Of a DNA stretch of 11,216 bases, positions 6,257 through 11,216 are shown one piece after another. Position 1 is the first letter of the stretch; every line of letters starts with the position of its first letter. A program made the translations under genes and the position numbers. Source of the DNA: Chloroflexota bacterium. Its GTDB lineage: Bacteria > Chloroflexota > Dehalococcoidia > SZUA-161. The notes below the pieces were generated by a model. The model did no database searches, was not told the DNA's origin, and saw only the letters and a program-made list of their open reading frames with translations. The stretch covers positions 1-11,216 of the forward strand of contig VGNW01000060.1 of assembly GCA_016865955.1 (NCBI GenBank), in the 5' to 3' direction.

Positions 6257-6280
6257 AAAAAGGCTAAGGCGGGGTATAAT
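6252..6280 (+). promoter_or_regulatory. Predicted promoter for the Lrp-like RAM gene
   Basis: A perfect TATAAT at 6275-6280 is preceded, at 17 bases, by TTTTCA (6252-6257), which matches the -35 consensus at four of six positions. It faces away from the speD promoter; the two -35 hexamers are only 8 bases apart. The transcript would have a leader of about 85 bases. Confidence 0.65.
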
Positions 6281-6318
6281 GGTTCGGGTCTGCCCCTTAT
6301 CGTGTGCAGGTAGCGGAG

Positions 6319-6341
6319 AAGATGGCATCGCACCATCTTTT
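6319..6341 (+). terminator. Possible attenuator-like hairpin in the RAM gene leader
   Basis: AAGATGG and CCATCTT form a 7-base stem around CATCGCA, running directly into a short U-run. It lies between the predicted promoter and the start codon. The stem and U-run are short, so premature termination would be partial at best. Confidence 0.35.
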
Positions 6342-6370
6342 GCAGTTAAGGCGGAAAGGGGGATGAGCCG

Positions 6371-6610
6371 ATGGCTGCCAAAGCCTATGTTCTGATTGAA
6401 ACCTCGGTTGGCAAGACAAAGGATGTCGTTCGTGCACTCACCAAGTTGAAGGGCATGAAAGAGGTGCACGCAGTTACCGGGCCCTACGATGTCATCGCAG
6501 TAGTGGAAGGGTCTGATTTAACCGCCGTAGGCAACCTGGTCACCAACCACATCCATCCCGTAGGCGGAATAGCGCGAACGGTAACCTGCCTGGCGATAGA
6601 TGTGTCCTAG
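6371..6610 (+). CDS. Stand-alone Lrp/AsnC ligand-binding (RAM) domain protein
   Basis: The 79-residue protein is a single alpha-beta RAM domain (Lrp/AsnC C-terminal type) with no helix-turn-helix. The typical pattern is visible: AYVLIETSVGKTKDVVRAL (5-23), VHAVTGPYDVIAVVEG (32-47) with the GPYD turn at the ligand site, then IARTVTCLAID (67-77). Such small proteins form dimers and higher oligomers that bind amino acids or other small effectors. Without a DNA-binding part they may act by binding full-length Lrp proteins or as simple sensors. A GGGGG purine run lies about 8 bases before the ATG. It precedes the two acyl-CoA dehydrogenase genes in the same direction, separated by 135 bases with an inverted repeat, and diverges from the speD operon. 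Whether it controls either is unknown. Confidence 0.85.
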   Translation: MAAKAYVLIETSVGKTKDVVRALTKLKGMKEVHAVTGPYDVIAVVEGSDLTAVGNLVTNHIHPVGGIARTVTCLAIDVS

Positions 6611-6643
6611 CTGAATCCCAAGGGAATCACTAATAGCAAATCT

Positions 6644-6669
6644 CAAATTCCAAAAGGGATTGGAATTTG
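6644..6669. repeat. 10-bp-arm inverted repeat between the RAM gene and the dehydrogenases
   Basis: CAAATTCCAA and TTGGAATTTG pair perfectly around AAGGGA. The DNA continues as an AT-rich string of GCATTTGGAGCTTGAAATC type that looks like a decayed dispersed repeat. With no U-run it is not a clear terminator, though it may partly separate the RAM transcript from the dehydrogenase operon. No confident promoter was found in 6611-6745. Confidence 0.55.
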
Positions 6670-6745
6670 GCATTTGGAGCTTGAAATCTGAACTCGGAGC
6701 GGTGAAGAGGAGGTCAGGGCAATCGAAAACGAAAGGAAGTGATGC

Positions 6746-7933
6746 ATGGATTTCCGATTCACTGAAGAGCAGGAAAGGTTTCGCCAGAAGATAAGAAGTT
6801 TTCTGACGAAAGAGCTCCCTCCGGACTGGCTGACCGGGGGGGCACCCGAAGACGAAACGGATGAGTGGTGGAGGTTCACACAGAAATTCCTCAAGAAAAT
6901 GGGCGACAACGGATGGATATCAGCCACCTGGCCCAAAGAATACGGCGGCCAGGAGCGACCCACCTGGGAGGACGCCTTACTCGGCGAGGAGCTGGCTTAC
7001 ATCAGAGCGCCGGCTCAGGACTACTGGTTCCGCTGGAAGATGATAGCAGCCCTCCTGCTGCACTTCGGCAACGATGAGCAGAGAAAACAGCACCTTCCCG
7101 GCATAGCCAGCGGGCAGGTGTACTGGTGTCAGGGATTCAGCGAACCGGGAGCAGGCTCCGACCTCGGAGGCGTTCAGGTCAAGGCGCAGGATAAAGGGGA
7201 CTACTTCCTGGTCAACGGCCAGAAAATCTGGACTACAGGGGCTCACAGGGCACACTGGTGCTTCGCCCCGCTTATGTCGGACCCCGATGCCCCCAAGCGT
7301 TCCCGCATGTTGAGCATGTTCCTCATAGACATGAAAAGCCCTGGCATCACGGTCAGACGACTGGAGAGTCTCGAAGGAGTTGCCCACCTCTGCGAGACCT
7401 TTTTCGATGATGTCAAAGTCCCCAAGGAGAACATGGTGGGAGAAAGAGGCAGAGGCTGGCTTGCCGCCATGGCGCTGGTCAATATCGAAAGGTCCGGTCT
7501 CGGCTTCGCCTCCATGCCGCAGAGAATCCTCGAACAGTTCGTCGAGTACTGTAAAGAAACCAAACTGAACGGCAGACCTCTGGCAGAGAATCCTCTGATT
7601 CGGCACAAACTCGCTGAGATGGCTATCGAGATTCAGGTCTGCCGCCTGCTCGCCTACCGCGTGGCGTGGGTGCAGGCTACGAATCAGGATGTCACCAGTG
7701 TCGGCGCCATCATCAAGCTGTTCGGCAGCGAGCTGATGCAGAGGGTCGTCGCCACCGGTCTTGAGATACTGGGACCCTATGCGCAGCTTGTGCCGGGCTC
7801 CGGGCATGCCAGGCTCGCCGGCAACATTACTCGCGATTACATGTGGAACCTGAGCCTTACCATTGCCGGCGGCACATCCGAGATACAGCGTATTATCATC
7901 GCTACTCAGGGGCTGGGACTGCCCAGGATGTAG
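6746..7933 (+). CDS. Acyl-CoA dehydrogenase, catalytic (base-bearing) subunit type
   Basis: The 395-residue FAD-dependent dehydrogenase would oxidise an acyl-CoA to the 2-enoyl-CoA and pass electrons to ETF. It shows the N-terminal helical domain (MDFRFTEEQERFRQKIRSF), the substrate/flavin loop QGFSEPGAGSDLGGV (129-143), WTTGAH (162-167), and the C-terminal IAGGTSEIQR (373-382). The C-terminal Glu used by medium-chain enzymes is replaced by Gly375. Instead Glu248 in NIERSG sits where isovaleryl-CoA dehydrogenase has its base (DLERLVLA type). The flavin-contact motif RxQFGxPI is degenerate here (ETKLNGRPL, 271-279), lacking the Arg and Gln. A strong AAAGGAAG ribosome site lies 6 bases before the ATG. 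The neighbour, 37 bases downstream, has the complementary pattern, which suggests an alpha2-beta2 enzyme of the PimC/PimD or mycobacterial FadE26/27 (ChsE4-ChsE5) kind. The substrate cannot be read from the sequence. Confidence 0.93.
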   Translation: MDFRFTEEQERFRQKIRSFLTKELPPDWLTGGAPEDETDEWWRFTQKFLKKMGDNGWISATWPKEYGGQERPTWEDALLGEELAYIRAPAQDYWFRWKMIAALLLHFGNDEQRKQHLPGIASGQVYWCQGFSEPGAGSDLGGVQVKAQDKGDYFLVNGQKIWTTGAHRAHWCFAPLMSDPDAPKRSRMLSMFLIDMKSPGITVRRLESLEGVAHLCETFFDDVKVPKENMVGERGRGWLAAMALVNIERSGLGFASMPQRILEQFVEYCKETKLNGRPLAENPLIRHKLAEMAIEIQVCRLLAYRVAWVQATNQDVTSVGAIIKLFGSELMQRVVATGLEILGPYAQLVPGSGHARLAGNITRDYMWNLSLTIAGGTSEIQRIIIATQGLGLPRM

Positions 7934-7970
7934 CAATTATCCTTAAATAACATCAACAGGGAGGACAAAC

Positions 7971-9104
7971 ATGGATTTCGCGCTTAGCGAAGAACAGGAA
8001 ATGCTGAGAAACTCGTCCCGAGACTTTCTGGTCAAAGAGTGCCCCAAAACACTGGTCAGGCAGATGGAGGAGGATAAGACCGGATATTCTCCCGCCCTCT
8101 GGAAAGGCATGGCAGGCCTCGGCTGGATGGGACTGGCTTACCCCGAAACATACGAAGGCTCGGGCATGACCTTCCTCGACCTGGCTGTGCTCATCGAGGA
8201 GTTGGGGAGGGCGATTGTGCCCGCTCCTTTCATAAATACAGTAGTATATTGCGGGATGCCCATTCTAATGGCAGGCAATGACGAGCAGAAAAAGGAGTTC
8301 CTGCCCAAGATAGCCAAAGGCGAGATGATTATGAGCCTGGCGTTCACCGAGCCCAGCGCCACCTGGAAGCCGGATGGCGTAGAGGTCAAAGCCACCGCTG
8401 AAGGTGACCACTTCCTCATCAGCGGCACCAAGCTGTTTACCCAGGATGCGCATACCGCCAACTATCTGCTGGTTGTAGCGAGAACCAAAGAGAGCAAGAA
8501 CAAAGCAGAGGGCATAACCCTGTTCCTGGTCGATGCCAAGAGCCCCGGCATCAAGCTTACGCCGTTAAAAACAATGGGCTCCGATAAGCAGTTCGAGGTC
8601 GTCTTCACCAAGGTAAAGGCTGCCAAGAAGAACATCCTGGGCAAGCTCGACCACGGCTGGGAAGTAATCGAAAAGATGCTGCCCTACGGCATACTGGCAC
8701 AGTGCGCCTGGATGGTGGGCGGCGCCCAGCAGGTGCTGGAGATGACCGTAAACTATGCCAAGGAGCGTGTGCAGTTCGGCAGACCCATCGGCAGCTTCCA
8801 GGCGATACAGCAGAAGTGCGCCAACATGGTTACGGACGTAGACGGCGCGCGCTTCATCGCCTATGAGGCTGCGTGGAAGCTCAGCGAGGGCATGCCCTGC
8901 GCTCTTGAGGTCTCCATGGCTAAAGCGTGGGTGAGCGAGGCTTACCGTCGCACCTGCGCCGAGGGACACCAGATTCACGGCGGCATCGGCTTCATCAAAG
9001 ACCACGACATGCAGCTCTACTACCGCCGCGCCAAGGCTTCCGAGCTTGCCTTCGGCGATTCCGACTATCACCGCGAGCTTGTCGCCCAGCAGATCGGGCT
9101 ATAA
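7971..9104 (+). CDS. Acyl-CoA dehydrogenase, partner subunit lacking the catalytic glutamate
   Basis: The 377-residue member of the same fold begins MDFALSEEQEMLRNSSRDFL and carries LAFTEPSATWKPDGV (123-137) in the substrate/flavin loop, an intact flavin-contact motif ERVQFGRPIGSFQAIQ (265-280), and QIHGGIGF (334-341). Neither known position for the catalytic Glu holds one: Gly240 aligns with the isovaleryl-type position (KMLPYGILAQ) and Gly362 with the medium-chain position (LAFGDSDYHRE). It is therefore probably not active alone, but supplies flavin-binding residues to the base-bearing subunit encoded just upstream, as in known heteromeric acyl-CoA dehydrogenases. GGGAGGA lies 6 bases before the ATG. 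The two genes are 37 bases apart with no terminator between, so they form an operon. A GTAGGGGC-family hairpin starts 16 bases after the stop. Confidence 0.93.
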   Translation: MDFALSEEQEMLRNSSRDFLVKECPKTLVRQMEEDKTGYSPALWKGMAGLGWMGLAYPETYEGSGMTFLDLAVLIEELGRAIVPAPFINTVVYCGMPILMAGNDEQKKEFLPKIAKGEMIMSLAFTEPSATWKPDGVEVKATAEGDHFLISGTKLFTQDAHTANYLLVVARTKESKNKAEGITLFLVDAKSPGIKLTPLKTMGSDKQFEVVFTKVKAAKKNILGKLDHGWEVIEKMLPYGILAQCAWMVGGAQQVLEMTVNYAKERVQFGRPIGSFQAIQQKCANMVTDVDGARFIAYEAAWKLSEGMPCALEVSMAKAWVSEAYRRTCAEGHQIHGGIGFIKDHDMQLYYRRAKASELAFGDSDYHRELVAQQIGL

Positions 9105-9119
9105 CTTTTTATATGTATC

Positions 9120-9145
9120 GTAGGGGCGCACGGCTGTGCGCCCCC
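9120..9145. repeat. GTAGGGGC-family hairpin after the dehydrogenase operon
   Basis: GGGGCGCAC (9123-9131) and GTGCGCCCC (9136-9144) form a 9-base stem with a GGCT loop, preceded by GTA. It carries the same GTAGGGGC arm as the elements near pcrA. It could slow or end transcription from the dehydrogenase operon, but no U-run follows. Confidence 0.7.
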
Positions 9146-9182
9146 TGACTATAGGGTGTGCCGCGCCCTTTCCCGAATGGTG

Positions 9183-9220
9183 TTTCACCCTCACCCTTAC
9201 CTCTCCCATCGAGGGAGAGG
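9183..9220. repeat. CCCTCACCC-type stem-loop repeat
   Basis: TTTCACCCTCACCCTTA leads into CCTCTCCC (9200-9207), which pairs perfectly with GGGAGAGG (9213-9220) around a 5-base loop. It resembles dispersed intergenic repeats common in bacterial genomes. Confidence 0.55.
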
Positions 9221-9321
9221 AGATTAAATGGTACAAACCTGACATATTGGTAACAGTCTTCCCTCCCCTTGAGGGCTTCGCCGTGAGCTCAGCCGAGCGG
9301 AGGGATAAGAGGGAGGGGTAA

Positions 9322-9355
9322 TTCCCCCTTTCCTAAAGGGGGCGTAGGGGGATTA
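9322..9355. repeat. 34-bp CCCC-TTT / AAA-GGGGG hairpin repeat, copy 2
   Basis: CCCCCTTT (9324-9331) and AAAGGGGG (9335-9342) form an 8-base stem around CCT, followed by a second GGGGG and ATTA. It has the same length and order as copy 1 at 4849-4882, with compensated differences inside the stem. Confidence 0.7.
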
Positions 9356-9362
9356 GGCACCC

Positions 9363-9388
9363 GTTCGCCCTGAGCCTGTCGAAGGGTC
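9363..9388. repeat. CCCTGAGC..TCGAAGGG dispersed repeat unit
   Basis: The unit starts GTTCGCCCTGAGCCTG and ends TCGAAGGGTC, with CCCT/AGGG ends able to pair. I recognise this type from general knowledge as a widely scattered intergenic repeat; there is one copy here. Confidence 0.5.
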
Positions 9389-9396
9389 TTTCCCAT

Positions 9397-9512
9397 GTCG
9401 TTGCGAGTCCATCCTCCCTTCAGGAAGGAGGCGACGCAATCTCAACACCTTCCCTTTAGCTGGCAGTGAGGTTGCCACGTCGTCCCGATAAATCGGGACT
9501 CCTCGCAACGAC
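9397..9512. repeat. Composite inverted-repeat element upstream of the HIT gene
   Basis: GTCGTTGCGAG (9397-9407) and CTCGCAACGAC (9502-9512) are perfect 11-base inverted ends of a 116-base element. The left half holds a CCTCC..TTC/GAAGGAGG hairpin followed by GCAATCTCAAC. The right half holds a perfect GTCCCGAT-AA-ATCGGGAC hairpin (9482-9499). It looks like two facing copies of a GTCRTTGCGAG...GCAATCTC unit, as in BIME-type mosaics. A related element lies at 9920-10059. Confidence 0.75.
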
Positions 9513-9569
9513 AAGACAAATTTGCAATTTTCATTTTGCATTTTGCAATAAAAAATGGAGTCTCCCAAC

Positions 9570-9908
9570 ATGGACTGTATCTTCTGCCGCATTGCCAGAG
9601 GCGAGGTCAAGAGCAACATCCTCTATCAGGACGACCGGGCGGCAGCCTTCCCCGACATCAACCCCAAAGCCCCCGTGCACATCCTGATTATCCCCAGAAA
9701 ACACATCGACTGCGTTGCCGACCTTCAAGACAGTGAAGAGCAGCTTATGGGGCATCTGGTGGCTATCGCCAACAAGCTGGCGCGCGATAACGGCGTTGCC
9801 GCATCCGGATTCCGCCTGGTGATTAACTGCGGACCCGAGGGCGGACAGCTAGTGCCCCACCTCCACCTCCACCTCCTTGGCGGCAGACAGCTCGGCAAGC
9901 TGGGATAA
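9570..9908 (+). CDS. HIT-family (histidine triad) nucleotide hydrolase/transferase
   Basis: The 112-residue protein starts MDCIFCRIARGEV and ends with the triad HLHLHLLGGRQLGKLG (97-112). The triad His97, His99 and His101 fits the HxHxHxx motif, with the family lead-in GPEGGQLVP (88-96). Such HINT-type proteins hydrolyse adenosine phosphoramidates or similar AMP conjugates in the cytoplasm. Other conserved pieces are AFPDINPKAPVHILIIPRKH (26-45) and FRLVINCG (81-88). Cys3 and Cys6 could bind zinc with His45. Start choice: the ATG at 9570 has GGAG 9 bases upstream and gives the usual MDCIFC start. The in-frame ATG at 9555 would add five residues but has no ribosome site. The gene stands alone between two related composite repeat elements, with no operon partner. 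Confidence 0.93.
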   Translation: MDCIFCRIARGEVKSNILYQDDRAAAFPDINPKAPVHILIIPRKHIDCVADLQDSEEQLMGHLVAIANKLARDNGVAASGFRLVINCGPEGGQLVPHLHLHLLGGRQLGKLG

Positions 9909-9919
9909 ATCCTTTCCCC

Positions 9920-10059
9920 CATGTCATTCCGAGTCCATTCCCGACAAGAGTCGGGAAGGCGAAGCAATCTCAACGCCAGTTGTTAGCTTTCAGCAGTCAG
10001 CCTTCAGTCCCCTCCACCCCACCAGATTGCTTCGTCGCTACGCTCCTCGCAACGACATG
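9920..10059. repeat. Composite inverted-repeat element downstream of the HIT gene
   Basis: CATGTCATTCCGAG (9920-9933) and CTCGCAACGACATG (10046-10059) are 14-base inverted ends with two mismatches. The left half shares GAGTCCAT...GCAATCTCAAC with the element at 9397, but its hairpin is different: TTCCCGAC-AAGA-GTCGGGAA (9938-9957). The right half reads AGATTGC-TTCGTCGC...CTCGCAACGAC, the inverted unit. After both elements the DNA continues with AAATTTGCA...TTGCAATAAA, so this tail belongs to the repeat. Confidence 0.75.
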
Positions 10060-10082
10060 ATAAATTTGCACTTGCAATAAAC

Positions 10083-10118
10083 AAAAAAAGAGGGGTCTGG
10101 CTTTCGCCAGACCCCTCT
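10083..10118 (-). terminator. Intrinsic terminator of the surface-protein gene
   Basis: AGAGGGGTCTGGC (10089-10101) and GCCAGACCCCTCT (10106-10118) form a perfect 13-base stem with a 4-base loop. On the minus strand it is followed directly by a run of seven T. It lies about 20 bases after the stop codon at 10139, a classic rho-independent terminator. Confidence 0.93.
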
Positions 10119-10138
10119 CGGTTTAAACCTTATCTACC

Positions 10139-11216
10139 TCAACTTGTCTTCGGCGTCTTCGGCGTCGGCTTCCTCACCTTGAAGTACCAGTATGCCGCCA
10201 GAGCGCCTATGGCAATCACACCGAGTATCGGCCCGATGATGACCCAGATGTTCAATCCGCCCTCTTCAGGTGTCGGAGTTGGGGTCGGGGTCGCGGTCAC
10301 CACAGGAGTCGCCGTTACTGGCGGTGTTGCCGTTACAGACGGCTTGCAGCCATACACGGCGAACATCGTGAAGTGGCTTACCTGCGCCGATACTTTATTA
10401 TTTGCCGTATCTACCGTCGAGGTAAGCGTAACCCACTTGCTGGTCGCCGTATCATAGTATGCTAACAATAGGTTAGCTTCGTTCACTCCTGACGGAATCA
10501 ATCCCTGGTCGTACTTTATGGTCAGAGTAACCGCAGGATTGAAAGTAGCTCCGTTAGGCTTGTAGTCATAAGCACAGCCGACTATGCACTGGCTCTGCGG
10601 TATGTTGAAGCACACCTCTGTCACCGTAATCTGCTGCAGCGGCTGTCCCGTCGCAGTCAACACCTTGGTGCCTGCCGGAATTGTCAGCACCGCTTGACCG
10701 CCTAGAACCGAATAGCTCACCGACTGTTGCACCACACCCTGGTCGTTTACGTTGCCGCCCAAATTCAATGGCGACGGTGTCGGCGGCGGCGGTGGTGTCA
10801 CCACAGCCGTCGGCGTCGGCGTGCCCGGCACCGGTGTCGGCGTTCGTGTTGGCGTCGCTGTCGGCGGCGGTACACCTCCACCACCCGGCGGCTGAGTGAC
10901 TATCGGCGTTACCGTCACGGTCACTGTTGGCGTTGCCGTTGGTGTAGCTGTCGGCGTTGCCGTTGGCGACGGCGATGGCGATGGCGACGGCGATGGCGAT
11001 GGCGACGGGGACGGTGACGGCGATGGCGACGGCGACGGTGACGGTGACGGCGATGGCGATGGCGACGGTGATGGCGACGGCGATGGCGACGGCGATGGCG
11101 ATGGCGATGGCGATGGCGACGGTGACGGCGACGGCGACGGCGACGGGGACGGTGACGGCGATGGCGTCGGCGTAGGTGTCGGCGTAGGCGTAGGCGTAGG
11201 TGTCGGCGTTGGCGTA
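10139..11216 (-). CDS. Surface protein: long (Thr/Ser-Pro)n stalk, beta-rich domain and C-terminal membrane anchor; N-terminus beyond the window
   Basis: The frame is open from the right edge to the stop at 10139, about 359 residues, so the start lies outside; the internal GTG at 10924 is not the real start. Order: Thr-Pro dipeptides (about nine, 11162-11215); about 32 Ser-Pro dipeptides (to about 10967); a mixed TATPT/TVTVTP stretch; Gly/Pro-rich linkers (PPGGGGVPPP, PPPPPTPSP). Then comes a roughly 140-residue beta-rich domain (NLGGNVNDQGVV...VSHFTMFAVYGC) with four Cys. Its NPAVTLTIKYDQGLIPSGV, YYDTATSKWVTL and VSHFTMFAVY pieces resemble ZU5-like surface modules. A second Thr-Pro linker leads to a membrane helix (IWVIIGPILGVIAIGALAAY, 10181-10249) and a basic tail KVRKPTPKTPKTS. 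The layout indicates a wall-spanning stalk anchored in the cytoplasmic membrane, C-terminus inside. The stalk is a 6-base tandem repeat at DNA level. Function unknown. Confidence 0.85.
   Translation of the reverse strand, partial: TPTPTPTPTPTPTPTPTPSPSPSPSPSPSPSPSPSPSPSPSPSPSPSPSPSPSPSPSPSPSPSPSPSPSPSPSPSPSPSPSPSPTATPTATPTATPTVTVTVTPIVTQPPGGGGVPPPTATPTRTPTPVPGTPTPTAVVTPPPPPTPSPLNLGGNVNDQGVVQQSVSYSVLGGQAVLTIPAGTKVLTATGQPLQQITVTEVCFNIPQSQCIVGCAYDYKPNGATFNPAVTLTIKYDQGLIPSGVNEANLLLAYYDTATSKWVTLTSTVDTANNKVSAQVSHFTMFAVYGCKPSVTATPPVTATPVVTATPTPTPTPEEGGLNIWVIIGPILGVIAIGALAAYWYFKVRKPTPKTPKTS
10967..11216. repeat. Hexanucleotide tandem array coding the Ser/Thr-Pro stalk
   Basis: On the plus strand the array reads as variants of GGCGAY repeated about 40 times, with GGCGTA/GGTGTC variants at the right end. 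Variation is mostly at third codon positions (TCG, TCA, TCC; CCA, CCG), while the Ser-Pro or Thr-Pro product is kept. A 6-base unit lets copy number change without shifting frame. Confidence 0.85.

Larger units (their letters stand above)
9105..9569. other. 465-bp gene-free repeat mosaic between the dehydrogenases and the HIT gene
   Basis: No convincing gene lies here. In order it holds: a GTAGGGGC-family hairpin; a CCCTCACCC-type element with an 8-base stem; a longer imperfect stem-loop with CCCTCCC/GGGAGGG ends (9261-9317); a CCCCC-TTT repeat; a GTTCGCCCTGAGC..TCGAAGGG unit; a composite element with 11-base inverted ends; and an AT-rich tail (9513-9555). At least six repeat types lie almost end to end. 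Confidence 0.8.

Noticed and set aside
5421..6395. 324-codon plus-strand open frame
   Set aside because: It is antisense to speE and speD, whose minus-strand products carry clear family motifs. The frame's product has no recognisable motif and ignores the well-placed divergent promoters.
6977..7936. 319-codon minus-strand open frame
   Set aside because: It is the complement of the first acyl-CoA dehydrogenase, which has all the family motifs and a strong ribosome site on the plus strand.
9105..10080. CRISPR array
   Set aside because: The repeats are of different types and lengths, lack regular spacers, and no cas gene is near. They are intergenic palindromic elements.
10139..10924. GTG at 10924 as the start of the surface protein
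   Set aside because: It is an internal Val codon in a TVTVTP stretch without a ribosome site, and the frame stays open with in-frame Thr/Ser-Pro repeats to the window edge.
10957..11175. Plus-strand Ala-Met-Ala-Thr repeat ORF
   Set aside because: It is the reverse reading of the Ser-Pro array. The minus-strand frame is continuous with a domain, a membrane anchor and an intrinsic terminator.

Overview
The window looks like chromosomal DNA of an anaerobic or facultatively anaerobic bacterium. The oxygen-sensitive 2-hydroxyacyl-CoA dehydratase activator family, the paired acyl-CoA dehydrogenases, and a Thr/Ser-Pro-rich surface protein held by one C-terminal membrane helix, with no sign of outer-membrane export, would fit Chloroflexota (Dehalococcoidia-like). 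That placement is inference; no taxonomic marker was tested.

Layout, left to right. (1) 1-1748, minus strand: an operon of a BadF/HgdC-type ATPase and plsX (phospholipid synthesis; its C-terminus runs off the left edge), overlapping by 8 bases and preceded by a near-consensus sigma-70-type promoter at 1922-1950. (2) 2024-6188, minus strand: speD-like, speE-like, pcrA/uvrD helicase and yraN, probably read from a strong promoter at 6215-6243. Palindromic repeat elements separate pcrA from its neighbours on both sides. (3) 6252-9104, plus strand: a divergent promoter, a stand-alone Lrp/AsnC ligand-binding (RAM) domain gene, then two adjacent acyl-CoA dehydrogenase genes that look like the two halves of one heteromeric enzyme. 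(4) 9105-10138: a dense mosaic of intergenic repeats surrounding a small HIT-family gene, which is flanked on both sides by related composite repeats. (5) 10139 to the right edge, minus strand: a membrane-anchored surface protein with a very long (Thr/Ser-Pro)n stalk, ended by a textbook intrinsic terminator.

The most unusual point is the speD-like gene. It is colinear with bacterial AdoMet decarboxylase, but the serine that becomes the essential pyruvoyl group is alanine, the preceding glutamate is glycine, and the catalytic cysteine is tyrosine. It is nonetheless intact, has a strong promoter, and lies 3 bases from an aminopropyltransferase gene of ACL5/Thermus-like type. That suggests either a non-catalytic partner (a bacterial counterpart of the trypanosome prozyme idea) or a changed activity. 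Second, the two acyl-CoA dehydrogenases split the active-site parts between them. Third, several families of palindromic repeats here keep the same flanks but carry different, still self-complementary, hairpin cores.
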